Assembly (NCBI GenBank): GCA_022315425.1
Contig: JAIUPT010000021.1
Span: 930,001 to 994,000 of the forward strand
Reading direction: 5' to 3'
DNA length: 64,000 nucleotides
DNA from: Pseudevernia furfuracea
Taxonomy: Eukaryota > Ascomycota > Lecanoromycetes > Lecanorales > Parmeliaceae
Below, in pieces: positions 1 to 10,435 of the stretch. The notes beneath the pieces are model-generated. The model ran no database searches. It was not told the DNA's origin and saw only the letters and a list, made by a program, of their open reading frames with translations. The position numbers and the translations under genes were made by a program. Position 1 is the first letter of the stretch; each line of letters begins with the position of its first letter.

Positions 1-373
1 TCAATAAGATAATCTTTGCTCAAGTGCATGAGACCTGAAGGCGATTTCGGATGAGTGTCAGGAGTAATAGAAGTTTTTTCTTTCTCATCAGTGTTGTTGG
101 AAACAGTAAGATTGCTTGTGCATAGAAGAAGGAAAGGAGTAGTACAGATGCATCTGTGATTCCACAAACAAATGCGTCCAACAGGGCGGGAAGCTCCGCT
201 CCATTCGGATATAGAGTACTCTAATTCCGAACCCACTAAAAGGAAACAAATATGAATGTTTTTGTGCTGCATTTCACACCTTCGCACAATCATCCCGCTT
301 ATTGTTTTTGGGATGAAGCAACAGAGCGAAGGCATTTCTTGGGCATAGCTTCAGCTGAGAATGGTAAAGCATC
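1..373. other. 5' flank of the PRMT3-like gene
   Basis: No gene is supported here. An ATG at 252 opens a 61-codon frame that ends at 437, so it overlaps the presumed start codon at 374 in another frame. It could act as an upstream ORF if the transcript begins before 252. No other signal is clear. Confidence 0.4.
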
Positions 374-2313
374 ATGGCAGCCAATCAAGAAGTGGCGCCC
401 TCAGACAGCTCAGAGGAAGCCAATATCTTGGACTTGAAGGATGATGAAGGTTGGGAAGACCAGGAGCCAGATGTAGAGAAAATCGAAGTGCTTTGTTTAG
501 GGTGCTCTCAGACATTCCCCGACGCCAAGTTTATGCTGCCGCATTGTCGAGATACCCACAATATTGATATCGTGAAAGTCCAGAAGACACTGAGTGCGTG
601 AGAATTGTGAAAATCGATCCCACTTGAACGGTCATTTGCTGATGCTTCTTGGAATCCAGAGCTAGACTTTCTCGAAATGGTCAAGATGATCAATTATATC
701 CGCGCCGAGGGTAGAGCTGTGGGTCGGTGGCCACCAGATCTGTCATCAAGAGATGCCTTCCAGTCCGAGCATTGGTTGATGCCTCAACTCGAGGATGATG
801 CTCTTCTATACAGCTTGCACGACATCATAGGAGATGATCTTGAAGACGAAATGAGCGGCGTGACATTTGGAGTTGGTCAAATCGAAGTTGAACAACCACC
901 ACAGCGGGGTTACAATCTGTCGAGGGATCCTAGACCCGATAATCCGATATACAGGATTGCAGAGATGGAACAGAGAGTGAAAAGCGCTCAGAGAGACCTT
1001 GAAAACCATAAGCAACTACTCGCGAGCGACATGCAGTTGTATGGTCGGTTGGATGATGGAGTGAATCGGGAAGAAACTATATTAGAAGCTCGCAACAGCC
1101 CTCCGGAAGTACATGCCTCCAAAACGGAGATGGAGCCTAATGGCAATACCTCAACGTTGAATGGGAATACTGATTCAAGTTACTTCGCCTCATATTCTGG
1201 CCATGGTAAATGCTTCTTTGATCTTGCAAGATGGTCAAGTGCTGAAGTAGATAGACATCCACGAAACTATGTTGAAAGACACAATTCGAACAGATGCATA
1301 CCGAGATTTCATATATGAAAACAAAGATCTTTTCAAGAACAAGACTGTACTAGATGTTGGATGCGGGACAGGCATATTGTCCATGTTTTGCGCACAGGCC
1401 GGAGCAAAAAGAGTAATAGCGGTTGATAATTCGGATATCATCAACTTTGCCCGGGAGAATGTTTATAGGAACGGCATGGGGGAGACAATCACGTCAGTCA
1501 AGTAACATATTTGGTGTGGCTATGCTGACTTACTGCAGATGTCTGCGAGGAAAGATTGAGGAAGTTGTACTACCTGTGAATACTGTTGACATCATTGTCT
1601 CTGAGTGGATGGGCTACTGTCTACTCTATGAAGCAATGCTGGACTCTGTGCTTTGGGCCCGAGATCACTACCTCGCTCATTGGGGCCTCATGGTTCCATC
1701 ACACTGCACACTCCGCATCGCGCCAATGGCCGACTCAGAATATATAGACGACCATATCCTTCACTGGAGAAATGTTTACGGATTCGATATGAGCAGCATG
1801 TGCAAAGACATCTACAAGGATGTTGTAATCAGAGAAGTTCAAGACTTTGCAGTCCCAGCAGAATCATCTCCATTTCTGCAGCTATGTTTGAGGACTACCA
1901 ATAAGGAAGAGCTCGTTTTCGCGAATAAAGCATTCTCGTGTACACTGAAAGCGGACTTGGAAGCCTTGGATGGCTTTGTTATATGGTTTGATACCTTCTT
2001 CATCCAATCTCCTTATTTCCGAGGTCCTGCAGAAGGCAAAGCAGAAGAATACATCCGCCAGGGTGGGCAGTCGATCGCATTCACCACCGGCCCGCATGGA
2101 AAGCGAACACACTGGCAGCAAGGCTGTCTACTCATCGATCATAAAGGGAAGCCACAGGAGATTTTGAAGAAGGGACAGATCATTAGCGGTATTATTGGCT
2201 ATGAAAAGAGGGAAGATGACAACCGAGCGTTGGATATCAAGGTGCAATGGCAGGTGGACGCTAGTCAAGGAAAAGTGACAGTGAAAGGAAAGCAATCGTG
2301 GTCGATGCGTTGA
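374..2313 (+). CDS. rmt3: Protein arginine N-methyltransferase 3 (PRMT3/Rmt3 type)
   Basis: Class I arginine methyltransferase that uses S-adenosylmethionine. PRMT3 relatives methylate ribosomal protein S2 in the cytosol. Exons 374-593, 660-1205, 1255-1492 and 1539-2313 join in frame to give 592 residues. A single C2H2 finger lies at residues 41-62 (C41, C44, H57, H62), the hallmark that separates PRMT3 from PRMT1. An acidic N-terminus precedes it and a variable linker follows. The SAM-binding motif I, VLDVGCGTG, is near residue 286. The double-E loop SEWMGYCLLYE is near 355, and the THW loop reads THWQQ. All catalytic elements are present. The third intron uses a GTCAGT donor, which is needed to restore TCLRGKIEEV. 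Length and domain order are normal for fungal PRMT3. Confidence 0.93.
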
Positions 2314-2514
2314 TTCTAAAGCATGATACCCATCTTGTATGCATTTCTTGCGGGCCTGTAAACCTTCAAATCGTCGAGTAGAAGCCTTTCCACAGTGATT
2401 TACTGAAGGAAAAGTGTCTCATGATTCTCATCGTACTCGAGCGTACTGATTAGATTAGGGTTCCAGGAAAATGGCTTGGCATCCGGTAAATAATCGGTAT
2501 GACGAACTCCGCGC

Positions 2515-4953
2515 ATGACCAGTGTGCATGAGTTCGATGGCGCCATCTTCATGCCCACTCGACTACGGCCTGTCGGGGCAGATGTCGAGCTCTCTACTCT
2601 TGAAAGGTCCTTTGCTGGGCAGCTCGGAAGCATGGCCCCAGATAGAGGATCCTTGCAGCCAGGAGACCACTCTCAAGGCGGTGATGACCTCGAGGACCAA
2701 GACATGACCGAAGACACTGTGAGCAATGTCTCCGACAACGACGACCCCGATGCCTCTCTCCTTCAGCGCGATGATGCCCAAAAATTCCTCGCTGAGCAAG
2801 CCGAGCAAGGGCAGAATTTCACCATCCGCGGTGTCCTCGTCGGCCTCGCTATCGGCGTCGTTATCTGTTTCTCCAACATGTACTTTGGCCTCCAGACTGG
2901 GTGGGTCTCCGGTATGGCTATGCCTGCTGCACTGATCGGCTTTGGCTTCTTCAAGACAGTAGCTCGATGCATCGACTATCCATTCACTCCAGTTGAGAAC
3001 GTGCTGGTTCAAACGGTTGCAGGAGCGTTAGGGACCATGCCTCTGGGTTGTGGATTTGTGGGTGTGATGCCCGCGCTCAATTACCTATTGGAGCCAGAGG
3101 AGAACGGACCACTGGTTTTGAGTACCGGGAAGTTGATAGTCTGGTCGCTCGGTATATGCTTCTTTGGTGTGGTGTTTGCGGTGCCGTTGCGGAGAGAGGT
3201 TATCATACGGGAGAAGCTGAAGTTTCCGTCAGGAACGGCTACTGCATTGATGATAGGGGTGTTGCATGGGGATACAGATGAAGATGGTAAGAAGAAACCG
3301 GATAGTGGGTTGGAAATATTCAGGCAAAGGAGTCAAGATATCCGACGTTCGTCGAGCATGGACGGCATACCAGCAGGGAGTGGTGGTGGGAACGTCCAGG
3401 CCACGTCTAGAGACTATACTGAGGTTCAGTCTTCTGGGGAAGAGGATCATAGGGACGATTGGAAAGCGAAGATCAGGTTGCTGATCTATGCTTTCGGAAT
3501 ATCTGCTATTTATGTATGTCTCATGGGTCTCGCCAGTAACATTACAGATGCTGATGAACTTAGACCCTCGCGTCATACTTCATCCCTCACTTACGAGGTC
3601 TTCCTGTCTTCGGACTTCCTCTCGCCAATAATTGGCTGTGGACATTGAATCCTTCGCCTGCATATGTCGGTCAAGGTATCATCATGGGTCCTGCGACGAC
3701 CCTGCACATGCTTCTAGGTGCCATCGTTGGTTGGGGTATCTTATCCCCACTCGCGAAGAGCAAAGGATGGGCGCCAGGGCCCGTCGAGGATTGGAGTTCT
3801 GGTAGCAAAGGCTGGATTGTTTGGGTGTCATTAGCTATCATGCTGGCAGATTCTGTCGTCAGTCTTGGTTGGCTAATACTTCGACCTTTGATCCTCTACG
3901 CACCAGCCTACTTCGAGGACCTACGAGAACGTTATCGCCAAGGTCGTCTATCGTCACTGAAGAGAGGCGACTACACGGCCCTCGCTCCTTCTGCGATGGC
4001 AGATTCAAAGTCCTTGCGAGACAAAGAAGCCCCGGAGCCTGACGCTCCACCCCACCATCTCGTCTCTAACAAAACCGTCCTCATCCTCCTCATTCTCTCC
4101 ATCATCCTCTGCATCTTCGCCATCCGCTACGTCTTCCCTCCTATTCCCTTTGGAGCCATCGTTCTCTCCATCGTCCTCGCTCTCTTACTCTCTCTCATGG
4201 GCGTACGTGCGCTGGGGGAAACAGATCTCAACCCTGTGTCTGGCATCAGCAAACTTACCCAACTCTTCTTCGCGCTCGTCATCCCCGCTTCAAATCCTAA
4301 TGCTATCACGATTAATCTCCTCGCTGGCGCCATTAGCGAGTCAGGAGCATTGCAAGCGGGCGATATGATGCAAGATCTCAAAACTGGTCACTTACTAGGT
4401 GCTGCACCGCGAGCACAGTTCTGGGGCCAGATGATTGGAAGTTTTGCTGGTGCTATTATCAGCGCGGGAGTCTACAAGTTATATACCAGCGTGTACGAAG
4501 TGCCGGGTGGCATGTTCCAGGTGCCAACTGCATACGTTTGGATCTTTACAGCGAGGCTGGTCACTGGTAAGGGCTTGCCGGAAATGGCCTGGCAGTGGGC
4601 CCTGGGAGCTGGACTTTTTTTCGTGGTGTTGACAGCAGCGAGGGTGAGGGGTCAAGGACATTGGTGGCAAGCTTGGATACCTGGCGGGATTGCCGTGGCA
4701 GTTGGTAAGTGACAAACCGCTTCGATTCTTTTTCCGTTGCCGTGCAATTCACTGACACTGGTTAGGCATGTATAATGTCCCTTCGTTCACATTGGCCCGC
4801 ACAATCGGCGGTCTTGTGAACTGGTACTGGCGCATTTACCGAGGACGTGAAGATACGCCGGTGATTGTGCTAGCCAGCGGACTCATTTTGGGAGAGGGTG
4901 TGATCAGTATCGTAAATCTGCTGCTGGCAAGCCTTCAGGTGCCGCATTTGTGA
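2515..4953 (+). CDS. OPT-family oligopeptide/metal-chelate transporter
   Basis: Polytopic membrane transporter of the oligopeptide transporter superfamily. The YSL-like branch moves metal-chelate or peptide substrates by proton coupling; the substrate cannot be told here. Exons 2515-3513, 3564-4704 and 4766-4953 join in frame to give 775 residues. After a hydrophilic acidic N-terminus of about 100 residues, many hydrophobic segments follow. They include SNMYFGLQTGWVSGMAMP and a KFPSGTATA stretch typical of the family. Around residues 240-300 is a charged cytoplasmic loop with serine-rich low-complexity sequence. Later come NPNAITINLLAGAI and the C-terminal GEGVISIVNLLLA. The first ATG of the open frame was taken as the start. 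It lies 201 bp past the PRMT3 stop on the same strand, so the genes are tandem and presumably transcribed separately. Confidence 0.9.
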
Positions 4954-5462
4954 CACGTATCCGCGAGCTGGATCCCGACTCGTCAGTGAACACAAGCTTT
5001 GGGCTTTTGAAACTTCAGGTCAGGATATGGCACCTATCATACCATCCCAAGCAATTGTTGTTATTCAGCCTACGCAATTGTCCTGTTCAATGATATGGGG
5101 GTCCGAAGCGTATGCAATTGTCATGTTCAATGATATGGGGGTCCGAAAATTACGCAATTACCGGACATAGGTTTCACGGCTGCCTGCCGCTGGAGATGGG
5201 GTAATAGGGAAAGGAAATGAAGAATGGGCTCGGACCATTATGAAACTGTGAAGCGGTCATTGATCCTCCGATAACCCAGAATTCCTTGCTCAACACCTTT
5301 GTCACCGTCTTCCAGTGACCAAATTCTTTTTCCTTCACTTCCAACATCATTGCACCCCCTCTCCATCTTTCCGGCAACAAATAGCACCTTTCACCAGAAC
5401 ACAGCAAGATCCAACCATCAGACTCCAGAGCCTCCAATAACAACAAGGTCCTCACAACGTTC
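4954..5462. other. Intergenic region after the OPT transporter
   Basis: No coding sequence is supported. Apart from the 40-bp tandem repeat at 5071-5159, described separately, the stretch should hold the transporter 3' end and the promoter of the small gene at 5463. Confidence 0.5.
5071..5159. repeat. 40-bp tandem repeat, 2.2 copies
   Basis: Units at 5071-5110 and 5111-5150 differ at few positions (for example tacgcaattgtcctg versus tatgcaattgtcatg). A third partial copy, tacgcaatt, lies at 5151-5159. Each unit carries the core gatatgggggtccgaa. The repeat lies about 120 bp past the transporter stop codon. No function is evident. Confidence 0.9.
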
Positions 5463-5893
5463 ATGCCTCTCCCAGCCCATTACACAGCTGAGGCCGTAAG
5501 TGGTATCCTTCCCCTCAGACTCGCCACTGCTAAATACATGATGCAGCTCGGCGGCGTCAACAACTCCACCAACGTTACTGCGCTTGTTAGTAAACGCTCT
5601 TGCTCTTCTTTCCCCTACTTTCATCGCTGACGAACACTCTTCAGCTCGGGAGCCTCACGAGCCTTGTACAGGGTATCACCAATATCCTTCCCACAATCCT
5701 CGCCCAGGGCCAAGAAAACAACCGCGCTCTCAAATCTTTATGCGGATTACTCAGGGCAGAATACCCGGCCTATCCCCATCCAGTATGCTCTACGGGATCA
5801 AGCGTCATGGTGCCGTCGATGATGGGGATTGGAGGTGCTATGGCGGTGGTGTTGGTAGTGACCATGATGGACCACTTCGCCCAGAGTAGGTAA
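5463..5893 (+). CDS. Small hypothetical protein with one C-terminal membrane segment
   Basis: Not recognised. Three exons (5463-5495, 5547-5585, 5645-5893) joined at a GTAAGT donor and a GTTAGT donor give 106 residues in one frame. Both introns (51 and 59 nt) end in CAG, and the first has a CTAAAT branch-like site. The product starts MPLPAHYTAEALGGVNNST and has a mildly hydrophobic middle. Near the C-terminus is a strongly hydrophobic stretch, GIGGAMAVVLVVTMM, which could be a single membrane span. The stop follows FAQSR. A further donor-like GTAGGT lies just before the stop, so another 3' exon cannot be excluded. The splice pattern and the phase agreement are the main evidence; no domain family is claimed. 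Confidence 0.5.
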
Positions 5894-7804
5894 CTCTGAA
5901 GGATGCATGGACTAGAGAGATTTCATTTTGTCCAAGAGACTTGGCATAGGTGTGGATCCAGGAGAGATATACCAAGCGACTGAGCATGATGTTGAGAATA
6001 GTGAAGGCCATGCCTTGTTGCAGGCTTTTAATGCAATGAATGGCGGCTCTTTCTCCCCACGAATTCCGCCTAGTATCGTTGCATTTCGAAGAAACATGTT
6101 TTGAGGCTAAGTACCTTCGAATAGAAAACTTACACCCTCTGCTTCTCCCTTCGAATGCGCTATTTTGGCATGGGATCCAGGAGCATGCCCACGTGCATGA
6201 TATCTCTAGGGTCTTCATGGTCGTCGAAGACAGATAAATTCGTTCAAATGGAGCTTAGCCTAGAATCGCAACATGTCCCAATACCAGGTAGAATGGTGGC
6301 GAGAGGCTCCGGGCTAATTGAGAACGGAATATGGGTGTTCCGTCGCCGAGAGGGCTTTGGGCTCCGGACGAAGTCTTTGCCGGAAGAGGGTGAAGTGGTA
6401 TCGCGACAGACCACTGCGCTCTTGACACCGCCTGCGGATTCGATCGAGTAAGAACATTCTTGGTTGACAGGCAAGCGGTGGCCCCGTTGCGCTCAAAAGG
6501 CTTTGATGGTTGCCCACTGCGGTGTGGTGATGCCCGTTACTCCACGAGTTCTTAAAGATCAAGGCTGATTGATTGATGCTCCTGCCAAACGTGGTAAATT
6601 GATAGAGTGGGAGAAGTGTGAAGGTGGAAGGAAAGTGGGAGAAAGGCACGGTGGAGGATATAAGGGTGGTATGGTTTATGTACTACTCGTACATTCTGAG
6701 CGGGGACCGAAGGCGCGGGATACGCGGCTGCAGATAGGACAGTCGGACATGTCCGCACATGGATTGAGCCGAAGAAGAAGCAAGGAAGCAAGGCAGATTG
6801 GCAGAATGGCATATACATTGTTGGCGTCAGAATGAGAGCCAGCCGAAATGTGGCTGTCGAGGGCAGGGCAGGTCCACACGAGCTCTTTACTGTCCTGATA
6901 CACACGAATTGAAAGAGAATATCATGATAAGGAATTCACCCTCACCCTCCTCTGCAGAAGAACAGAATTAGGATAGAAGCATGCACCTACAAGACCATGA
7001 ATAAGCCACATGTTGTCCTAGGTATTCGGGGAGGGTTGCATAACTTGAATGCAATAATTAATTAGTATAAGGTAGTCATGGATGGACGAGGGGATAGATA
7101 ATACAAACAAGGTTCAGTGCCAAGCTTTGTAACTCTAAGGCTTAGTGGCTTAGTGGCTTAACAAAAGAGGTTCTTTCAATTCCAAATAAGATAGATACCT
7201 TACTTGCTCTTACTTACATATCACGCATATCTCTACTTAGCTTTATGTGCTGAGCTAGATGACAGGGGGGGGGGGGGGGGGGGTGTATTCAACACACCCT
7301 ACTCGTACCAAAGTGATCAGCACCTTAGCCAGATGAGCACGTTGATTGGTAGAAGTAGAAGCGAATGCTTTATATTCTCATGACCATCATACCACATGAC
7401 ATATCCATAAGGTACGTACCTTAGGTACAAACATGAAAGGTTCGCGGCTATCGCGTATGCATTGTGGAAGCCCAGCTTCACTGCTCCAGGCTCAGCAGTA
7501 TGCCAGTATGCACGCTTCACCTTCAAACGGGGAGACGGGCTCGCGGAAGAACGCACGAGGAATGTGCTACCGAGTACTGCACCTTCAGGTTGCAGCTAGG
7601 CACGTGCGACAATGGATTTGCGATTGTGCGATCGCCCCGTTAATTGAGATTTCCCAACCGTGCCAACATATCAAGATCATCATAGTCTACTTTACAATCT
7701 AGTCAGTAACCACTGTGGACTTGCGCTCGGCCCGGTATCCTACTCGGAGCATTGACGCTGTCTGACCAAAGGCGCCGCAAACCGACTGCGACTACTCTGT
7801 AGCA
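5894..7804. other. Gene-poor region with unresolved overlapping open frames
   Basis: Open frames occur on both strands between about 5,840 and 6,900 but none has a recognisable domain or convincing splice structure. At 6155-6451 plus and 6244-6474 minus, frames on opposite strands look equally protein-like, so neither is called. From 6,900 to 7,800 the DNA is AT-rich with short repeats, including about two and a half copies of a cttagtgg unit near 7,140-7,160 and the G run at 7265. Confidence 0.4.
7265..7283. repeat. Homopolymer of 19 G
   Basis: An uninterrupted run of G. Runs of this length are prone to replication slippage and sequencing error, so the exact length is uncertain. It lies in non-coding DNA and no function is implied. 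Confidence 0.9.
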
Positions 7805-8118
7805 CTAAACGGCTTCGGAACCCGAATCTCCTGCAATCATGTCTGCAGCCTGCTCCGCCAAAGCATAAACACACGCTTGCAAATGGCCTGCAATCGGTGT
7901 TGGGATCACACTGGCATCAACCACCCTCAGTCTCTCAACACCGTAGACACGCAGATCACTATCTACAACTTTGCCCATAGCTGCCGCCCTGGCCGGATGA
8001 TAAGAGAGTTCTACGCGCGAAAAGGAGTCAGTCCCAACCAAATGAGTCGAGAATGAATTCTGTTCGTTTGCCGCTGTATCCAAGCTTTCCGAGCTTTGTT
8101 CGAGATAGAGAGGGATTT
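7805..8118 (-). pseudogene. C-terminal remnant of a GMC oxidoreductase
   Basis: GMC flavoproteins oxidise alcohols, sugars or cholines. Only the tail of the C-terminal domain is left, about 100 residues. It includes SYHPARAAAMG (normally HPxGTxxMG, with the first active-site His), then VVDSDLRVYGVERLRVVDAS, IPTPIAGHLQA (the second active-site position, here His) and the closing ALAEQAADMI. The frame has no ATG and meets an in-frame TAA just upstream near 8,118. I found no FAD-binding GxGxxG segment in the neighbouring 700 bp. It is therefore a decayed fragment, best matched to the fungal subfamily with SAHIMA-like tails rather than to a live gene. Family assignment is good; loss of function is inferred from truncation. 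Confidence 0.75.
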
Positions 8119-8877
8119 AATCTCCGACACCAGCTCGCAAGTATTATCTCGTGTTGCCTCAGGACTTGTAATTATGCGCTGTCTCAATACTCCGTCTCGA
8201 AAGCATAGCCTTGGACGCAGTCCAACAGTCTAAGCGAGCTATCTTTTCACGCGAGCATTGAGCGCTGATGGCCTCGTTGCTTTGCAGGCTGTAAATGATG
8301 GCGTCGGGGTCGGCCGGTGTTTCAATATGCTACGCAATCATTGGACCGCACGGTATGGAGAAGACTAGAGAGGAACGGAGAACGTTGGAGTCACCAATAT
8401 GTCCAGAAATGGGTCTGCAACAGAGCATGAAAAAGCCTGGGGAACACCAAGTCGAGGAGCGAGGAGAGCCAGGTATAAATCCGTTGAAATGAGAGTTCTT
8501 TGGGATCTAGTTGCTGTGAACGAACGAGACCATCGACAATTCTTAGGGGGTTACGTGCTGAAGTTGTAGGAAAGGTTTGCCACACGGATAGCAATGGACA
8601 TTCCCAGGTTCATGTAAAAATACTGCTCGCGGTTTCAGGCATGTACAAGCTTGGCTCGCGGGATTCGCTGGGCTGCTACCCTTTTAAAAGGTAAAAAAAA
8701 TCAGGATAACAACACTTCTCGCTCACCGTTGGTATAACATACGCCCAGCCTCATACCATAAATCCGCCACTTTTGCGCACCCTAAACAATCCTCCTCAGC
8801 ACACTTCAGCAAGCCACAACAAACGAAACTACCTATTCACGTCTTTCAGAGCATCCCACATACGCACCATTCTTAAC
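8119..8877. other. Intergenic region, no supported gene
   Basis: This may contain further decayed upstream sequence of the GMC remnant, but no frame matches the rest of that family. The right end is the likely promoter of the small gene at 8878, with pyrimidine-rich DNA from about 8,700 onward. Confidence 0.35.
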
Positions 8878-9200
8878 ATGACGATGTCGACTTCAGCGAA
8901 CTCCACTGTCCACCTCGTTCGTACCTTCCCCTCCCCTTCCCAATCTTCCACTCAACACCCGCTAAAACGCAAGTTCAGTTCGGAGAACTGCACGACGATT
9001 TTCACAGAGCGCTCCACACTCCCATACTCTTGTGGGTTTTTGGTGTAGGCTCCGTTCTCTTCGCGGTGGGGATGGTGTACCTGGAGCTGAAATACCCGGT
9101 GTGGTCGCACGTCTATTTCGCTCAGGGGACAGGAAGGAAAGCAGGGGAGCGGGACGGTGATGGAATTGGCGGAGAAAAAGAGGGAGGCGGCTTGGTGTGA
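8878..9200 (+). CDS. Small hypothetical single-pass membrane protein
   Basis: Not recognised. Exon 1 (8878-8916) encodes MTMSTSANSTVHL. A 62-nt intron with a GTTCGT donor, a GCTAAAAC branch-like site and a TTCAG acceptor leads in phase to exon 2 (8979-9200). The product is 86 residues. One clear membrane span, LLWVFGVGSVLFAVGMVYL, sits between FGELHDDFHRALHTP and the aromatic ELKYPVWSHVYFAQG. A glycine- and charge-rich tail ends in GGGLV. The donor is non-consensus at +3, but the only alternative, GTACCT four bases on, breaks the frame. It is followed 205 bp on by another small membrane-protein gene with a similarly unusual donor. It could be a mitochondrial or ER membrane protein; nothing more is supported. 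Confidence 0.5.
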
Positions 9201-9405
9201 GGTGTACAGCTAGTCTGAAGATACTTCGAAGTCGCTCGATGAGGCGACGAAAGGCTCAAAACTCCAGTAGCGAGTGTCAAAAAAAGTGTTGACACGACAC
9301 CTCTCGGAGAAACTAGCTTCTCTGTTCTCACTATTCCTTTGCATGTCCGAGAAAAAAACGGCCAAATTCCTCCACCCCCCACAACCCCCCCACATTCCTC
9401 CAAGC

Positions 9406-9882
9406 ATGTCTACCAACCCAACCGCCCCACTCACAAAAGTGCTCCGAACCCTCGTCCTGGCCACCGCGACCCCTTTCACCATCTATTCCCTGGGCCCACC
9501 AACGCCAGACCGCCAACCCGAGGCAACACCTCGACACGAAACTCCACGGCCGGTAAAAAACATGGCTTCGGCACCAGGCGGCTCCACCACAAACACGTCC
9601 TTCGTCCGTAACCCTCCACGCCTTCTCTCTCTCCCTTTTCTCATTGCCTCACCTGCTATGGCACCACTGATGCTTGCCCCCTAGTACGACACCGTCCTCG
9701 CTTTCCGAGACTTCCTCGACGCGAGCGGTATCCCGTGGACGATCATGGGAGGGTCCCTGATCGCCGCCGTCGTCTTCGGGGCGCGAGCGCTGCGGTCGAA
9801 GCTGGAGCGGCTGTATTATGGTCGGTACGTCGAGGATGTGGATGGGGGAGACGGGGGTGCAGGGGAATTGACGAGTAATTAA
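9406..9882 (+). CDS. Small hypothetical protein with two possible membrane segments
   Basis: Not recognised. Exon 1 (9406-9603) and exon 2 (9685-9882) are joined by an 81-nt intron (GTCCGT donor, CCCTAG acceptor) to give 131 residues. Exon 1 begins MSTNPTAPLTKVLRTL. It has a moderately hydrophobic stretch, VLATATPFTIYSLG, then a proline- and threonine-rich segment. Exon 2 starts YDTVLAFRDFLDASGIPW and contains the span IMGGSLIAAVVFGARAL, then a basic RSKLERLYYGRY and an acidic, glycine-rich tail. The GTAACC three bases after the chosen donor would shift the frame, so GTCCGT is preferred. The layout, with basic residues after a short span, would suit an inner mitochondrial membrane protein, but that is inference. 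Confidence 0.5.
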
Positions 9883-10435
9883 TGATTTCCGCGAGGACGT
9901 GACAGCCAGCTCGGCTTGGCTTGCCCAGGATCGATTATTGTGGCGTGGTGAGTAAAGCAGATGGATGGTTTGACGTTGAAGTTTGGACGGAACAGTTTCG
10001 TTCGAGCAGGAGGACGGTGTTTTGTGGATTCAAAAGAGATAGATGCAGGTGTGGATAAATAACATCTTTATCGGGGGGATTTCTATGGAGAATGACCCTT
10101 GGCCATACTGGTCTGCAATTGTTCGATTTGACTTCTCCATTAAGATATCTATTCACAAGATCGAGTAACAGATTCTCATGGCAGACAGGCAATTGCCTAA
10201 CCGTGGCTCGGCTCTACCGCATACTAAAACAACGAATATCAGCGGTAAATAGCCTAGATGTATCGTCAAATCCTGGCTTACCGCGTTTATGTTAAGTTTG
10301 TGTTCACGGCATATGACTACAGCCATAATGGAGGCGGTTATAGAAGGTATAAGTACAAGTAAAAATGCCGGCGCTATGCAGTGGTCTTTGTCCCGATCCT
10401 CTTTCTCCAAACGCCGAAAGTAATAGTAGGACATC
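9883..10435. other. Convergent intergenic region
   Basis: This lies between the plus-strand small gene and the minus-strand RAV1 gene, so it should hold two 3' ends. Short open frames on both strands lack any recognisable feature. Confidence 0.5.

Noticed and set aside
2563..3012. 149-residue minus-strand frame
   Set aside because: Antisense shadow of the OPT transporter first exon, caused by codon bias.
5838..6218. 126-residue minus-strand frame overlapping the small gene at 5463
   Set aside because: Basic and cysteine-rich without pattern, and it overlaps the end of a better-supported spliced gene.
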